Made by a program: the position numbers and the translations under genes
The notes under the pieces: model-generated
What the model was told of the DNA's origin: nothing
The model's input: only the letters and a program-made list of their open reading frames with translations
Database searches by the model: none
Shown here: positions 1 to 5,485 of the stretch, piece by piece
Layout: each line of letters begins with the position of its first letter
Position numbering within the stretch: position 1 is the stretch's first letter
Assembly: GCA_002499325.1 (NCBI GenBank)
Contig: DALC01000014.1
Span: forward strand, 13,686 to 19,170
Source: Euryarchaeota archaeon UBA538
GTDB lineage: Archaea; Thermoplasmatota; Poseidoniia; Poseidoniales; Thalassarchaeaceae
Direction: 5' to 3'
Length of the DNA stretch: 5,485 bases

Positions 1-2459
1 GCCCATTCTTGAAGCCTGCTTGGAGACCATAGTTGTATTTCCTGATTGGCGCCGTCTGAATGGCCATGTCTGCTATCCGATACAGCTGAACCGGACGGTA
101 TCGGAGTAAATGGTCTGGGATCAATGGTTACGGAGTTCTTCCCGTCGCTACTGGTGGCTCCAATGACTGGCCAAATAGTAGAATTACGAGGATTTTCTAC
201 TCCCTCTGGAGTCTTTCTTGTCAAATCGTCGTAGTCGAACAAAATAACCCTGTTTCTATATTCGGCTGGAAGGTATCCTTCTGAGTCAGCCTTGCTAGGT
301 TGCCTTCTCTCCCTATCCCTCTGAAGCTCTACATCGAGGGGAATGGTAATCGCACTGGGATTGAGGGGTGGATTGCTTGAATTCTTCATGTTTCGGAGTA
401 GTATTCCATCAAGTTGCTTAATGTCCCTAGGGCCGAGATTCTCCTCGGAGTTTGGATCGAAGTGGACTGGTGAGGTACAGTAAGCTAAGATCTCCTCCAA
501 GGGAGGTGCTAGAGGTGTGGACTTATCCAAGCTGGGGTCTATCAAAATCACTTTACTACAGCAATTGAGAATGTGATACAGGTGATGACGTGCCTTGGTA
601 ATAGGAACGTCTGGCCTCAGAAGCTCGAATTTGTGTCTCTCCATTTCTCCTATGAAGGGTATTTTTGGCGATCTGAGATTCCATGAGGGTGCTGATGTAT
701 TTGCCAGTATAGCTATGTCTGAGTTGCAACCAAGAGCGTCTTTTGGCGCCATGACTCTTAGTCTTGAGCTGATGCCTGATACCGGAACCGGAAGAGAAGC
801 GGTCTTGAGTATGGATGATAGCTCTGATACCCATTCTGACCCTCCTGCAGGAGGAGGCTGTCCGACTGATCTTTGCAGTGACCTCAAGGACTCGTGCTCA
901 GATGTGATTGCCTTTATTATGGACGATATTGGTATTGCGTTTCCATCCAGAGAGTCAATTGTGATAGCGGTGTCTATTTGTTGAAAAGTTCTAGCGAGCC
1001 ACTCATCCCCAGTAGATGGCGAGTTGGGCACTTCGAGAAGTTTTCCGGAGTGGCATCCTGTGAGAAGTCTTTGATTTGATAGAAGTTCTCTATCTGTCTT
1101 ATCTAGAAGTGGAAGTATTGACGATACGAGTGCGATCATCCACCACTGAGTTGATTCACGTGCGGGGCCCTTTTCGTCTTTCTTGGAGGGCCTGCATAGA
1201 GCCTCCATCCACCTCTCTAAAGCGCCTGGTCCTCCTAGAATGTGCTCTGACCTTGCAATTTGAGATAGTAGCTCTATATCGGGATGAGGTGAAATATCAT
1301 TGGTGTTATCTTCATTGTGGAAAGGAGAAAAAGGGGAGAGCGATTCCTGTAAGGCCAACAATCTTAGCTTATCCATTGAGAAAGAGTTAGAGCCGTTTCC
1401 AATTTTAGCCAACTCATGTAACCAGTGGCCTAATGGTGAATGTATTATGGGTTTCTTTAGTCCAGATACGGGCAGTCCCAAATCATGTATCATTTTGCTC
1501 CATCTGGTTTGATTTTCTTCAAATGATGGATCGATGATTAGGACTGTTGAATTGGGTTCCTCTGATAGAAAGCCTCTGGCAATCGAAATAGAGGCCTCAA
1601 AAGACTGTTCCTCTCTATTAACAAAAACCCTATTCACAGTTGGGGCATTTTTGTGGTTGGATATTTCATGTCTGGGAATCCATTCTGGCAAATCGTCTGT
1701 ATCTGTTATAGGGAAATCATCCACCAGTTGAAACCCGTGAAATCCAAGCCTGTAACTCCCTGGATATGTTAATTGATGAATGGGGCGAATTTTGGAAAGA
1801 GCAGTGAGTAGTTCCGAATCTGACTTGTTGATTGGAGAGGCATGATCTAGCATGATAATACCATCAATATCCAGTAGTGTGAAAGGAGTTTCAACGAATT
1901 CAATACCTTCCAGTATCTTAGATGTCAGAAAATCAGGATGAGTTCCTCCCGTCTTCGATTCAATGTCTCTTAGAATCTCTCTGAAAGAGTGCATTCCTGG
2001 ACCATCCCATGAGGCTGTTGAGGACTCTTTTGAGAGGAAAGTGTGTAGCTCTGAGAGAGCAGTAGTCTTCCCCTCCCCCCAATGCATATTAGGCAGAGGA
2101 TTGATCAGTGGGAAGGAAAGATCCGATGCTCTTTCTGAGCATAAATTATGCAGTACTAAGTCGAAGGAAGGTCCTAAAGAGATTTTTCTCGGGATCCTCA
2201 GGTCCGCCATTAGGGAGGACTTGAGTGACTCCAGAGTATGGTGGAGAGTCCTGTCGAAAGCGAAACCTATGTTGCTGAGCATAGACATGTGTTGTCTTCT
2301 ACTGTTCTCATTGGAGTATATTGTTAGGACTTTCGAAGGGCCCCCTTTGGAAACGGGCCTAGGATCTATTGCCTGGTCGACGAAATGATCGAAGAGCCAG
2401 TTGGGAATTGCTCCAACAGGTATCTCTTCAATTGTAATTGAGTCCACATTCGGCTCCAT
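1..2459 (-). CDS. AddB-like helicase/nuclease-family protein, C-terminus cut off by window edge
   Basis: The frame stays open for 819 codons from ATG 2459 to the left edge. I read it as an AddB/RecC-type protein: a helicase-like body followed by a PD-(D/E)XK nuclease, used with an AddA/RecB-like helicase to resect double-strand breaks in the cytoplasm. Family-like segments occur in the expected order. Residues 42-56 (SKVLTIYSNENSRRQ) sit where the first helicase strand and P-loop would be, but no Walker A is present. Residues 194-204 (TLLDIDGIIML) resemble the degenerate Walker B region. Residues 281-350 (NREEQSFEASISIARG, STVLIID, SPLGHWLHEL) match the AddB pattern of an 'EEE' start, 'iaVvv' strand and 'PLG' segment. 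Residues 568-645 match the motif V-VI region, with a strand ending in VILIDPSLDK. The last residues, WSPSRLQEW (811-819), match the SpSrLE entry to the nuclease domain, so catalytic residues and any Fe-S cysteines lie outside. ATG 2459 is preferred over in-frame ATG 2483 because AGGAGG lies 6 nt upstream of it. AddB itself versus another member of the superfamily is not settled. Confidence 0.72.
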   Translation of the reverse strand, partial: MEPNVDSITIEEIPVGAIPNWLFDHFVDQAIDPRPVSKGGPSKVLTIYSNENSRRQHMSMLSNIGFAFDRTLHHTLESLKSSLMADLRIPRKISLGPSFDLVLHNLCSERASDLSFPLINPLPNMHWGEGKTTALSELHTFLSKESSTASWDGPGMHSFREILRDIESKTGGTHPDFLTSKILEGIEFVETPFTLLDIDGIIMLDHASPINKSDSELLTALSKIRPIHQLTYPGSYRLGFHGFQLVDDFPITDTDDLPEWIPRHEISNHKNAPTVNRVFVNREEQSFEASISIARGFLSEEPNSTVLIIDPSFEENQTRWSKMIHDLGLPVSGLKKPIIHSPLGHWLHELAKIGNGSNSFSMDKLRLLALQESLSPFSPFHNEDNTNDISPHPDIELLSQIARSEHILGGPGALERWMEALCRPSKKDEKGPARESTQWWMIALVSSILPLLDKTDRELLSNQRLLTGCHSGKLLEVPNSPSTGDEWLARTFQQIDTAITIDSLDGNAIPISSIIKAITSEHESLRSLQRSVGQPPPAGGSEWVSELSSILKTASLPVPVSGISSRLRVMAPKDALGCNSDIAILANTSAPSWNLRSPKIPFIGEMERHKFELLRPDVPITKARHHLYHILNCCSKVILIDPSLDKSTPLAPPLEEILAYCTSPVHFDPNSEENLGPRDIKQLDGILLRNMKNSSNPPLNPSAITIPLDVELQRDRERRQPSKADSEGYLPAEYRNRVILFDYDDLTRKTPEGVENPRNSTIWPVIGATSSDGKNSVTIDPRPFTPIPSGSAVSDSRHGHSDGANQEIQLWSPSRLQEW

Positions 2460-2465
2460 CGAGTC

Positions 2466-2471
2466 CCTCCT
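2466..2471 (-). promoter_or_regulatory. Shine-Dalgarno AGGAGG deciding the start of the AddB-like gene
   Basis: On the minus strand AGGAGG ends 6 nt before ATG 2459. It lies inside the eight extra codons that would be translated if the in-frame ATG at 2483 were used, and that upstream ATG has no purine-rich site before it. This favours 2459 as the start. Confidence 0.6.
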
Positions 2472-2512
2472 AGAATCAACCATGGACGGCGGAGGTTATT
2501 CAACCCAACTGA

Positions 2513-2520
2513 CATAAATA
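2513..2520 (-). promoter_or_regulatory. Possible archaeal TATA box of the AddB-like gene
   Basis: The minus strand reads TATTTATG here, 5 bp beyond the stop codon of the upstream thioredoxin-like gene. Archaeal TATA boxes are centred about 26 bp before the transcription start. That would place the start near 2491 and give a leader of roughly 30 nt that includes the AGGAGG. The box is short and in an AT-rich gap, so it could be chance. Confidence 0.35.
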
Positions 2521-2524
2521 GCAT

Positions 2525-3466
2525 TTAGGACAGTCTAGGACCTCTAACGTAAGCCATAGCAACCAATGATGTGAGCAGATAGACTATGCTTGGAGGCGGA
2601 AGGGGGGATCCAGACGGAGAGTATTCAACGAGCCAATCGACCAATAATGCCACTTTCAGGTCGTCTCCATCCCATAGCGAGGGGAGGGGGACTTCAATGA
2701 CTCCTGATGAGTTCTTACTTGAGTCTAGTGAAAGTGCCTCAAGGAGAACGTGTTCGTACGTCTCCAATCCATTCGACCCATTTGGGAAATATGCCTCCTC
2801 TTCTATTAGAAGAATCCATGGTTCCAAGCTATACTCTTTTTGTGTGGCAATAGCTAGCGAGGAAATGTCCCAATCAAAACTAATGAAGTCCTCTAACTGA
2901 TGTAGATTCAGTGATATATTTCCATTGAGGAGCCCGTTAGGCCCCTTGGTTAGGGAAGCTGTATAATCGTCTATCAGAGAGTCTGAGTTGGCCCTAGACC
3001 CGTAATGCATTCTCTCCCCATCAACTACTTTGGTGGGTGCTAGCCGAGGTGCCCCGCCGTTGAGTGTCACTGCGTGACCGTATGTGTTCGTCCATCGCTC
3101 TTCAGTACTATTACTCCCGAAAGGGTCGCGTGGCTCGAACCAATGTCTGTGATAGTGTATCATTTCCACATCTGAGTCCCCTATAGCATCGCTCATTATG
3201 CCTTGCGTGGTTACGCAGTTAGTGCACCATGTAGCGGTGTATATCTCGACTAAAATTGGCATTTCATCTACATTGTAGGAGTGGTTTTCTCCGGTGTCAT
3301 TGTTAGAGGAGAGGTTCCAATGCGTAGTGAAACCAATCGTTCCGCCGTCTACTTGCAAACCGTCGGAGTCGTACCTAGCGTGATCCCAGAACTGTTCTGT
3401 GGCTGCACTGGCCTGCAATGGAAGGAGAATCACTGCGGACATCATCACTGCTAGGATAACCCTCAT
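2525..3466 (-). CDS. Exported thioredoxin-fold protein with CTNC motif and C-terminal membrane anchor
   Basis: The protein has 313 residues. Residues 1-22 form a signal peptide: basic R2, a hydrophobic core, and an ASA-A cleavage site near 21/22. A thioredoxin-like domain covers about 68-170, with strand ILVEIYTATW leading into C81-T-N-C84, preceded by Trp as in WCxxC thioredoxins, and a likely cis-proline at P144 in LAPTKVVDG. C81 and C84 are the only cysteines. The segments HYHRHWFEPRDPF (104-116) and PTKVVDG (144-150) resemble the secreted DUF1223 family, in which an aromatic and histidine-rich DPF segment and a 'TPqvVvnG' segment follow the CxxC. Residues 180-285 look like a beta-rich extracytoplasmic domain I do not recognise. 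Residues 293-307 are hydrophobic and followed by RGPR, which suggests a tail anchor with the body outside the cell. Seven N-X-S/T sequons (N51, 56, 61, 119, 183, 229, 252) fit a glycosylated surface protein. A dithiol-disulfide redox role is inferred; the substrate is unknown. The gene starts 36 bp after the aldolase and has no Shine-Dalgarno. Confidence 0.78.
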   Translation of the reverse strand: MRVILAVMMSAVILLPLQASAATEQFWDHARYDSDGLQVDGGTIGFTTHWNLSSNNDTGENHSYNVDEMPILVEIYTATWCTNCVTTQGIMSDAIGDSDVEMIHYHRHWFEPRDPFGSNSTEERWTNTYGHAVTLNGGAPRLAPTKVVDGERMHYGSRANSDSLIDDYTASLTKGPNGLLNGNISLNLHQLEDFISFDWDISSLAIATQKEYSLEPWILLIEEEAYFPNGSNGLETYEHVLLEALSLDSSKNSSGVIEVPLPSLWDGDDLKVALLVDWLVEYSPSGSPLPPPSIVYLLTSLVAMAYVRGPRLS

Positions 3467-3482
3467 AATGAACGCCGGAAGA

Positions 3483-3493
3483 TTGTATTATTG
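3483..3493 (-). promoter_or_regulatory. Weak TATA-like element before the thioredoxin-fold gene
   Basis: The minus strand reads CAATAATACAA, centred about 22 bp before ATG 3466. With no Shine-Dalgarno before that ATG, this spacing would suit a leaderless mRNA starting at or next to the start codon. The match to a TATA box is poor, and the gap to the aldolase stop is only 36 bp, so co-transcription with the aldolase is an equally good reading. Confidence 0.2.
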
Positions 3494-3502
3494 AAGAGTT
3501 AC

Positions 3503-4576
3503 TCATGGTTGTGCTGATTCTAGGGCACTGATTGTCCTCTGTACATCATCGTCAGTAATGTGAAGGTGCGTTACTATTCTTATTGTGGAGCTGTCAATTG
3601 TAAGGGCTTGGATGCCCAACTTCTCCAATCTATGGATTAGCGATTCGGCCCCTCCCTGGTCACATTTTACATACACCATGTTAGTTTGTACTTGTTCAAG
3701 ATCGACTTCGTAGGAATCCATTCTTTCAACAGCCGTTGCTATCTCCATAGCCCTGTGATGATCTTCTGAGAGTCTATGGACGTTATTCTCCAGGGAGTAT
3801 ATCCCAGCGGCTGCCAGTACTCCTGCCTGCCTCATCCCCCCGCCGAACATTTTTCTCCACCTATGTGCTTTGTAGAGGGTTTCGGCCGACCCCACCAGTA
3901 CACTTCCCACAGGAGCCCCTAGTCCCTTGCTGAGGCATACCGAGATACTATCGTACTCCCTAGCCATTCTCTTAGGACTCAGTGAGCTAGATATTGAAGC
4001 GTTGAAAATCCTAGCTCCGTCTATGTGGGACCTGCAATTGTTTTCCCTGGCGATCTTGGCGATTCCATCCAATTTTTCCTCAGAGTAGCAGGTCCCACCT
4101 CCACGGTTAGAGGTATTCTCGACGCATACCATGCTACCGTTAGGGTAGTGCCCGAGGCTTCCATCGCCCTTCCTGATTGAGGCTTCCACATCGGCTGGAT
4201 CCATTATGCCTCCCTCTCCTGGAACGAGTGCTATTGAGCATCCTGATAGAGCGGCATATCCACCTCCCTCGTAAATGTAAATATGACTGTATCTCTCTGT
4301 TATGATCTCGTCTCCTGGCTCGGTCTGTGCCCTAATAGCAATCGCATTCGACATAGTTCCCGATGGGACAAAGAGTGCCTCTTCCTTCCCGAAAATATCT
4401 GCTACCATCTCCTGAAGCTCGATAACAGTAGGATCGTCGCCCAATACATCATCGCCCACAGATGCCTTGGCCATAGCCTCTCTCATCTCTGGAGTAGGCT
4501 GGGTGACAGTGTCGCTTCTTAGGTCCACCAGCTCGCTAGGATAGTGTCGCATAGGGGTCCCAGAAGGTGGTTGCAT
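3503..4576 (-). CDS. ltaE: Low-specificity L-threonine aldolase (PLP-dependent)
   Basis: This cytoplasmic fold-type I PLP enzyme cleaves L-threonine and L-allo-threonine to glycine and acetaldehyde. It has 357 residues, against about 333-345 in E. coli and Thermotoga. The family signature runs through the whole protein: [14 protein letters not shown] at 18-31, [11 protein letters not shown] at 41-51, [10 protein letters not shown] at 71-80 (phosphate binding), H98 (stacks on PLP in the family), H143 (aligns with E. coli H126), [10 protein letters not shown] at 184-193 with D186 and R189, the Schiff-base lysine K217 in [12 protein letters not shown], the [19 protein letters not shown] block at 241-259, and R333 in RIVTH (substrate carboxylate). 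One departure is ENTSN at 153-157, where the E. coli and Thermotoga enzymes have ENTHN. The N-terminus carries about 15 residues more than usual. ATG 4552 (M9) is an alternative start, and neither start has a Shine-Dalgarno. It is the first gene of the minus-strand run. Confidence 0.95.
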   Translation of the reverse strand: MQPPSGTPMRHYPSELVDLRSDTVTQPTPEMREAMAKASVGDDVLGDDPTVIELQEMVADIFGKEEALFVPSGTMSNAIAIRAQTEPGDEIITERYSHIYIYEGGGYAALSGCSIALVPGEGGIMDPADVEASIRKGDGSLGHYPNGSMVCVENTSNRGGGTCYSEEKLDGIAKIARENNCRSHIDGARIFNASISSSLSPKRMAREYDSISVCLSKGLGAPVGSVLVGSAETLYKAHRWRKMFGGGMRQAGVLAAAGIYSLENNVHRLSEDHHRAMEIATAVERMDSYEVDLEQVQTNMVYVKCDQGGAESLIHRLEKLGIQALTIDSSTIRIVTHLHITDDDVQRTISALESAQP

Positions 4577-4610
4577 ATCAAATGAGTATGAAACTGGTAT
4601 TCATAGCATA

Positions 4611-4625
4611 CAGTGCTACGCACTG
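4611..4625. promoter_or_regulatory. Perfect palindrome at the expected aldolase transcription start (candidate operator)
   Basis: CAGTGC-TAC-GCACTG is a perfect 6-bp inverted repeat with a 3-bp spacer. It lies between the strong TATA box at 4636-4643 and the aldolase ATG and covers the predicted start near 4614. That position would suit a repressor blocking initiation, or a hairpin at the 5' end of the mRNA. The sequence and symmetry are seen directly; the regulatory role is inferred from position. Confidence 0.45.
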
Positions 4626-4635
4626 AAAAAAATTA

Positions 4636-4643
4636 TTTATAAA
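4636..4643 (-). promoter_or_regulatory. TATA box of the aldolase gene or operon
   Basis: TTTATAAA, a self-complementary and strong archaeal TATA-box match, lies about 60-67 bp before ATG 4576. The expected start about 26 bp away falls near 4614 and gives a leader of about 38 nt. The box is symmetric, so orientation is set by the neighbouring gene. No clear BRE is visible, because the upstream flank is occupied by an inverted repeat. Confidence 0.55.
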
Positions 4644-4657
4644 CTAGTGGAAACTAG
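4644..4657. repeat. Inverted/direct repeat abutting the aldolase TATA box
   Basis: CTAGT-GGAA-ACTAG is a perfect 5-bp inverted repeat. Because ACTAGT is itself palindromic, the same bases also form a direct repeat AAACTAG at 4641-4647 and 4651-4657, a period of 10 bp or about one helical turn. It occupies the BRE position just upstream of the aldolase TATA box, so it may be a second regulator site. Short AT-rich repeats like this can also arise by chance. Confidence 0.3.
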
Positions 4658-4675
4658 ATATTTTTTTAGTTATCA

Positions 4676-4694
4676 GGTGTTTTATACTACACCG
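4676..4694. repeat. Inverted repeat with a TATA-like centre in the divergent intergenic region
   Basis: GGTGT and ACACC flank the 9-nt centre TTTTATACT. A direct repeat TTATCA also brackets the area (4670-4675 and 4700-4705, 30 bp apart). The centre could serve as a TATA box in either direction, but it is over 100 bp from both start codons. This may be an operator or an upstream promoter; the evidence is only symmetry and location. Confidence 0.25.
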
Positions 4695-4749
4695 GCTTTT
4701 ATCAAAACCCTCAAAATTTACCATTTAAAGCATTTTTATTAGGTCTCTA

Positions 4750-4757
4750 TTATAAGA
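4750..4757 (+). promoter_or_regulatory. TATA box of the aquaporin-like gene
   Basis: TTATAAGA lies 47-54 bp before ATG 4804. The expected transcription start, about 26 bp downstream, falls near 4779 and leaves a leader of about 25 nt that contains the Shine-Dalgarno. It is the best-placed TATA match for this gene. Confidence 0.45.
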
Positions 4758-4767
4758 TATGAGTCAT

Positions 4768-4792
4768 GTGGTTGACCACTCACTGAGGTGAG
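4768..4792 (+). promoter_or_regulatory. Two tandem short inverted repeats at the start site and leader of the aquaporin-like gene
   Basis: GTGGT-TG-ACCAC (4768-4779) overlaps the predicted transcription start. CTCAC-TGAG-GTGAG (4779-4792) follows at once and could fold as a tetraloop hairpin in the mRNA leader. The right arm of the second repeat ends in the first two bases of the AGGAGG ribosome site. The first repeat could be an operator, and the second could modulate ribosome access. Both arms are only 5 bp, so the functional claim is tentative. Confidence 0.3.
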
Positions 4793-4796
4793 GAGG
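4791..4796 (+). promoter_or_regulatory. Shine-Dalgarno AGGAGG of the aquaporin-like gene
   Basis: AGGAGG lies 7 nt before ATG 4804 and fixes the start among four closely spaced in-frame ATGs (4804, 4810, 4816, 4825). Confidence 0.7.
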
Positions 4797-4803
4797 AAAT
4801 AAA

Positions 4804-5475
4804 ATGGATATGGATATGAATGCAATGAAAGCAGAGATCGGCGGTGCCTTCGCAGTAGCATGGCTCGTGATCGGAATTGGAATGGAGTGGGACCTGACTG
4901 CAGCCGTCTTGATGGCTGCGGTTTGGATGGCATTCTCCGGGGCTCATGTGCTACCCGTGATAACGTGGATGCACATAATGACAAGTGACCTTGGCGATAC
5001 GGAAGGTAACTGGATGCCTAATGGCATGCGATTACTAGCACAGGTCGTGGGAGCCGGTTTGGCCATAGCACTGATGTCAGAAATGGGCGCTCTAGACTCC
5101 CCTTGGGAGACTATACAACCTGGATTCGAAGCTCCTGATGCTTGGGGCGCAATTACAATGATTGCCGCAGGCGCTATTTTCTGGACCGTTCACACCAGAG
5201 CTGAATCGGCTTGGGTGAGTGGATTTGCCGTGATGGCTCTTGCAGGGATGATGGGGATGTCCTATGATTGGACAATGGCAGTGGGAGTTGATGCTGCTGG
5301 AGATGCAGTGATGGCTTCAGGATCCTCGACCACAAGTGGAGCTGGTGAGATGGCATCATCTCTATTTAGTTCGGGTCATGATATCGCTCAAATTGCTCAG
5401 GCTTGGATAGTTGATGGTCTTATGTGTGGCATTGGAGCACTAGTTGCTGTCAAGGTCGATGAAGCAGTCAATTAG
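4804..5475 (+). CDS. Diverged MIP-family (aquaporin-like) membrane protein lacking NPA motifs
   Basis: The protein has 223 residues and about six hydrophobic segments (roughly 12-27, 31-45, 75-95, 112-130, 135-152, 197-217). The first half follows the MIP (aquaporin/GlpF) pattern. AEIGGAFAVAWLVIG (10-24) matches AEFLGTGLLIFFGVG of E. coli GlpF. SGAHVLPVIT (45-54) matches SGAHLNPAVT, with the Asn of NPA replaced by Leu but SGAH, Pro and Thr kept. AQVVGAGLAIAL (79-90) matches SQVAGAFCAAAL in helix 3. In the second half, SGFAVMALAGMMGMS (139-153) fits helix 5, but the following half-helix reads AVGVDAAGDA (159-168) where MNPARDFGP is expected, so the second NPA and the selectivity-filter Arg are absent. 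The loop before SGAH is a few residues shorter than in GlpF. About 22 methionines (roughly 10%) include an MDMDMNAM start. A water or small-solute channel is possible, but loss of both NPA asparagines makes classical transport uncertain. It is transcribed divergently from the aldolase. An unrelated six-helix protein remains possible. Confidence 0.6.
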   Translation: MDMDMNAMKAEIGGAFAVAWLVIGIGMEWDLTAAVLMAAVWMAFSGAHVLPVITWMHIMTSDLGDTEGNWMPNGMRLLAQVVGAGLAIALMSEMGALDSPWETIQPGFEAPDAWGAITMIAAGAIFWTVHTRAESAWVSGFAVMALAGMMGMSYDWTMAVGVDAAGDAVMASGSSTTSGAGEMASSLFSSGHDIAQIAQAWIVDGLMCGIGALVAVKVDEAVN

Positions 5476-5485
5476 ATCTGTAAAC

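Noticed and set aside
595..984. Forward-strand open frame of 129 codons
   Set aside because: It lies entirely antisense to the AddB-like frame, has no family-like motifs and no ribosome site, and the minus-strand frame runs uninterrupted through it.
2060..2079. GEGKTT in the AddB-like protein (residues 128-133) as a Walker A P-loop
   Set aside because: The P-loop needs Gly four residues before GK[ST], and the residue there is Met. It also lies about 80 residues too far from the N-terminus compared with helicase motif I.
1963..2388. Forward-strand open frame of 141 codons
   Set aside because: It is antisense to the N-terminal part of the AddB-like gene. The translation is low-complexity Ser/Leu/Glu-rich with no recognisable domain.
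4661..4667. Run of seven T as a transcription terminator
   Set aside because: It lies between two divergent genes, so no transcript is expected to end there. It is better explained as general AT-richness of the promoter region.
4739..4984. Minus-strand open frame of 81 codons overlapping the start of the aquaporin-like gene
   Set aside because: It is antisense to a well-supported start with AGGAGG, its translation is Arg/Ser/Pro-rich as in shadow frames, and it would end inside the promoter region.
1..5485. CRISPR array, insertion sequence, tRNA or rRNA
   Set aside because: I saw no regularly spaced repeats, no transposase-like frame with terminal repeats, and no cloverleaf or rRNA-like sequence. 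Nearly all of the window outside 4577-4803 is coding.

Overview
The window looks like a piece of archaeal chromosome, most plausibly from a marine planktonic euryarchaeon of the Poseidoniales (Marine Group II) type. This assignment is an inference, not a database match. It rests on moderate GC, arginine codons dominated by AGA/AGG, TATA-like boxes about 20-30 bp before likely transcription starts, a mixture of Shine-Dalgarno-led and apparently leaderless genes, and an exported protein rich in N-glycosylation sequons.

Three genes lie head to tail on the minus strand and are read from right to left. First is a low-specificity L-threonine aldolase (4576-3503). After 36 bp comes an exported, probably membrane-anchored thioredoxin-fold protein with a CTNC active site (3466-2525). 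After 65 bp comes a long open frame (2459 down to the left edge) that I read as an AddB-like protein: an inactive helicase-like body whose PD-(D/E)XK nuclease domain is only beginning when the window ends. The whole stretch 1-2459 is one uninterrupted minus-strand frame of 819 codons without a stop, so the first 2.4 kb is coding.

A 227-bp, AT-rich divergent intergenic region (4577-4803) separates the aldolase from a plus-strand gene (4804-5475). That gene encodes a small, methionine-rich membrane protein resembling the MIP (aquaporin/glycerol facilitator) fold, but both of its NPA motifs are degenerate. The intergenic region holds TATA-like boxes for each direction and several short perfect inverted repeats placed around them.

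I see no metabolic link between the genes. The shared orientation and short gaps allow one transcript for the three minus-strand genes, although the nuclease-like gene also has its own TATA-like box and a strong Shine-Dalgarno. The two items most worth a second look are the aquaporin-like protein without NPA motifs and the AddB-like protein in a probable archaeon. I found no mobile element, CRISPR array, tRNA or rRNA.
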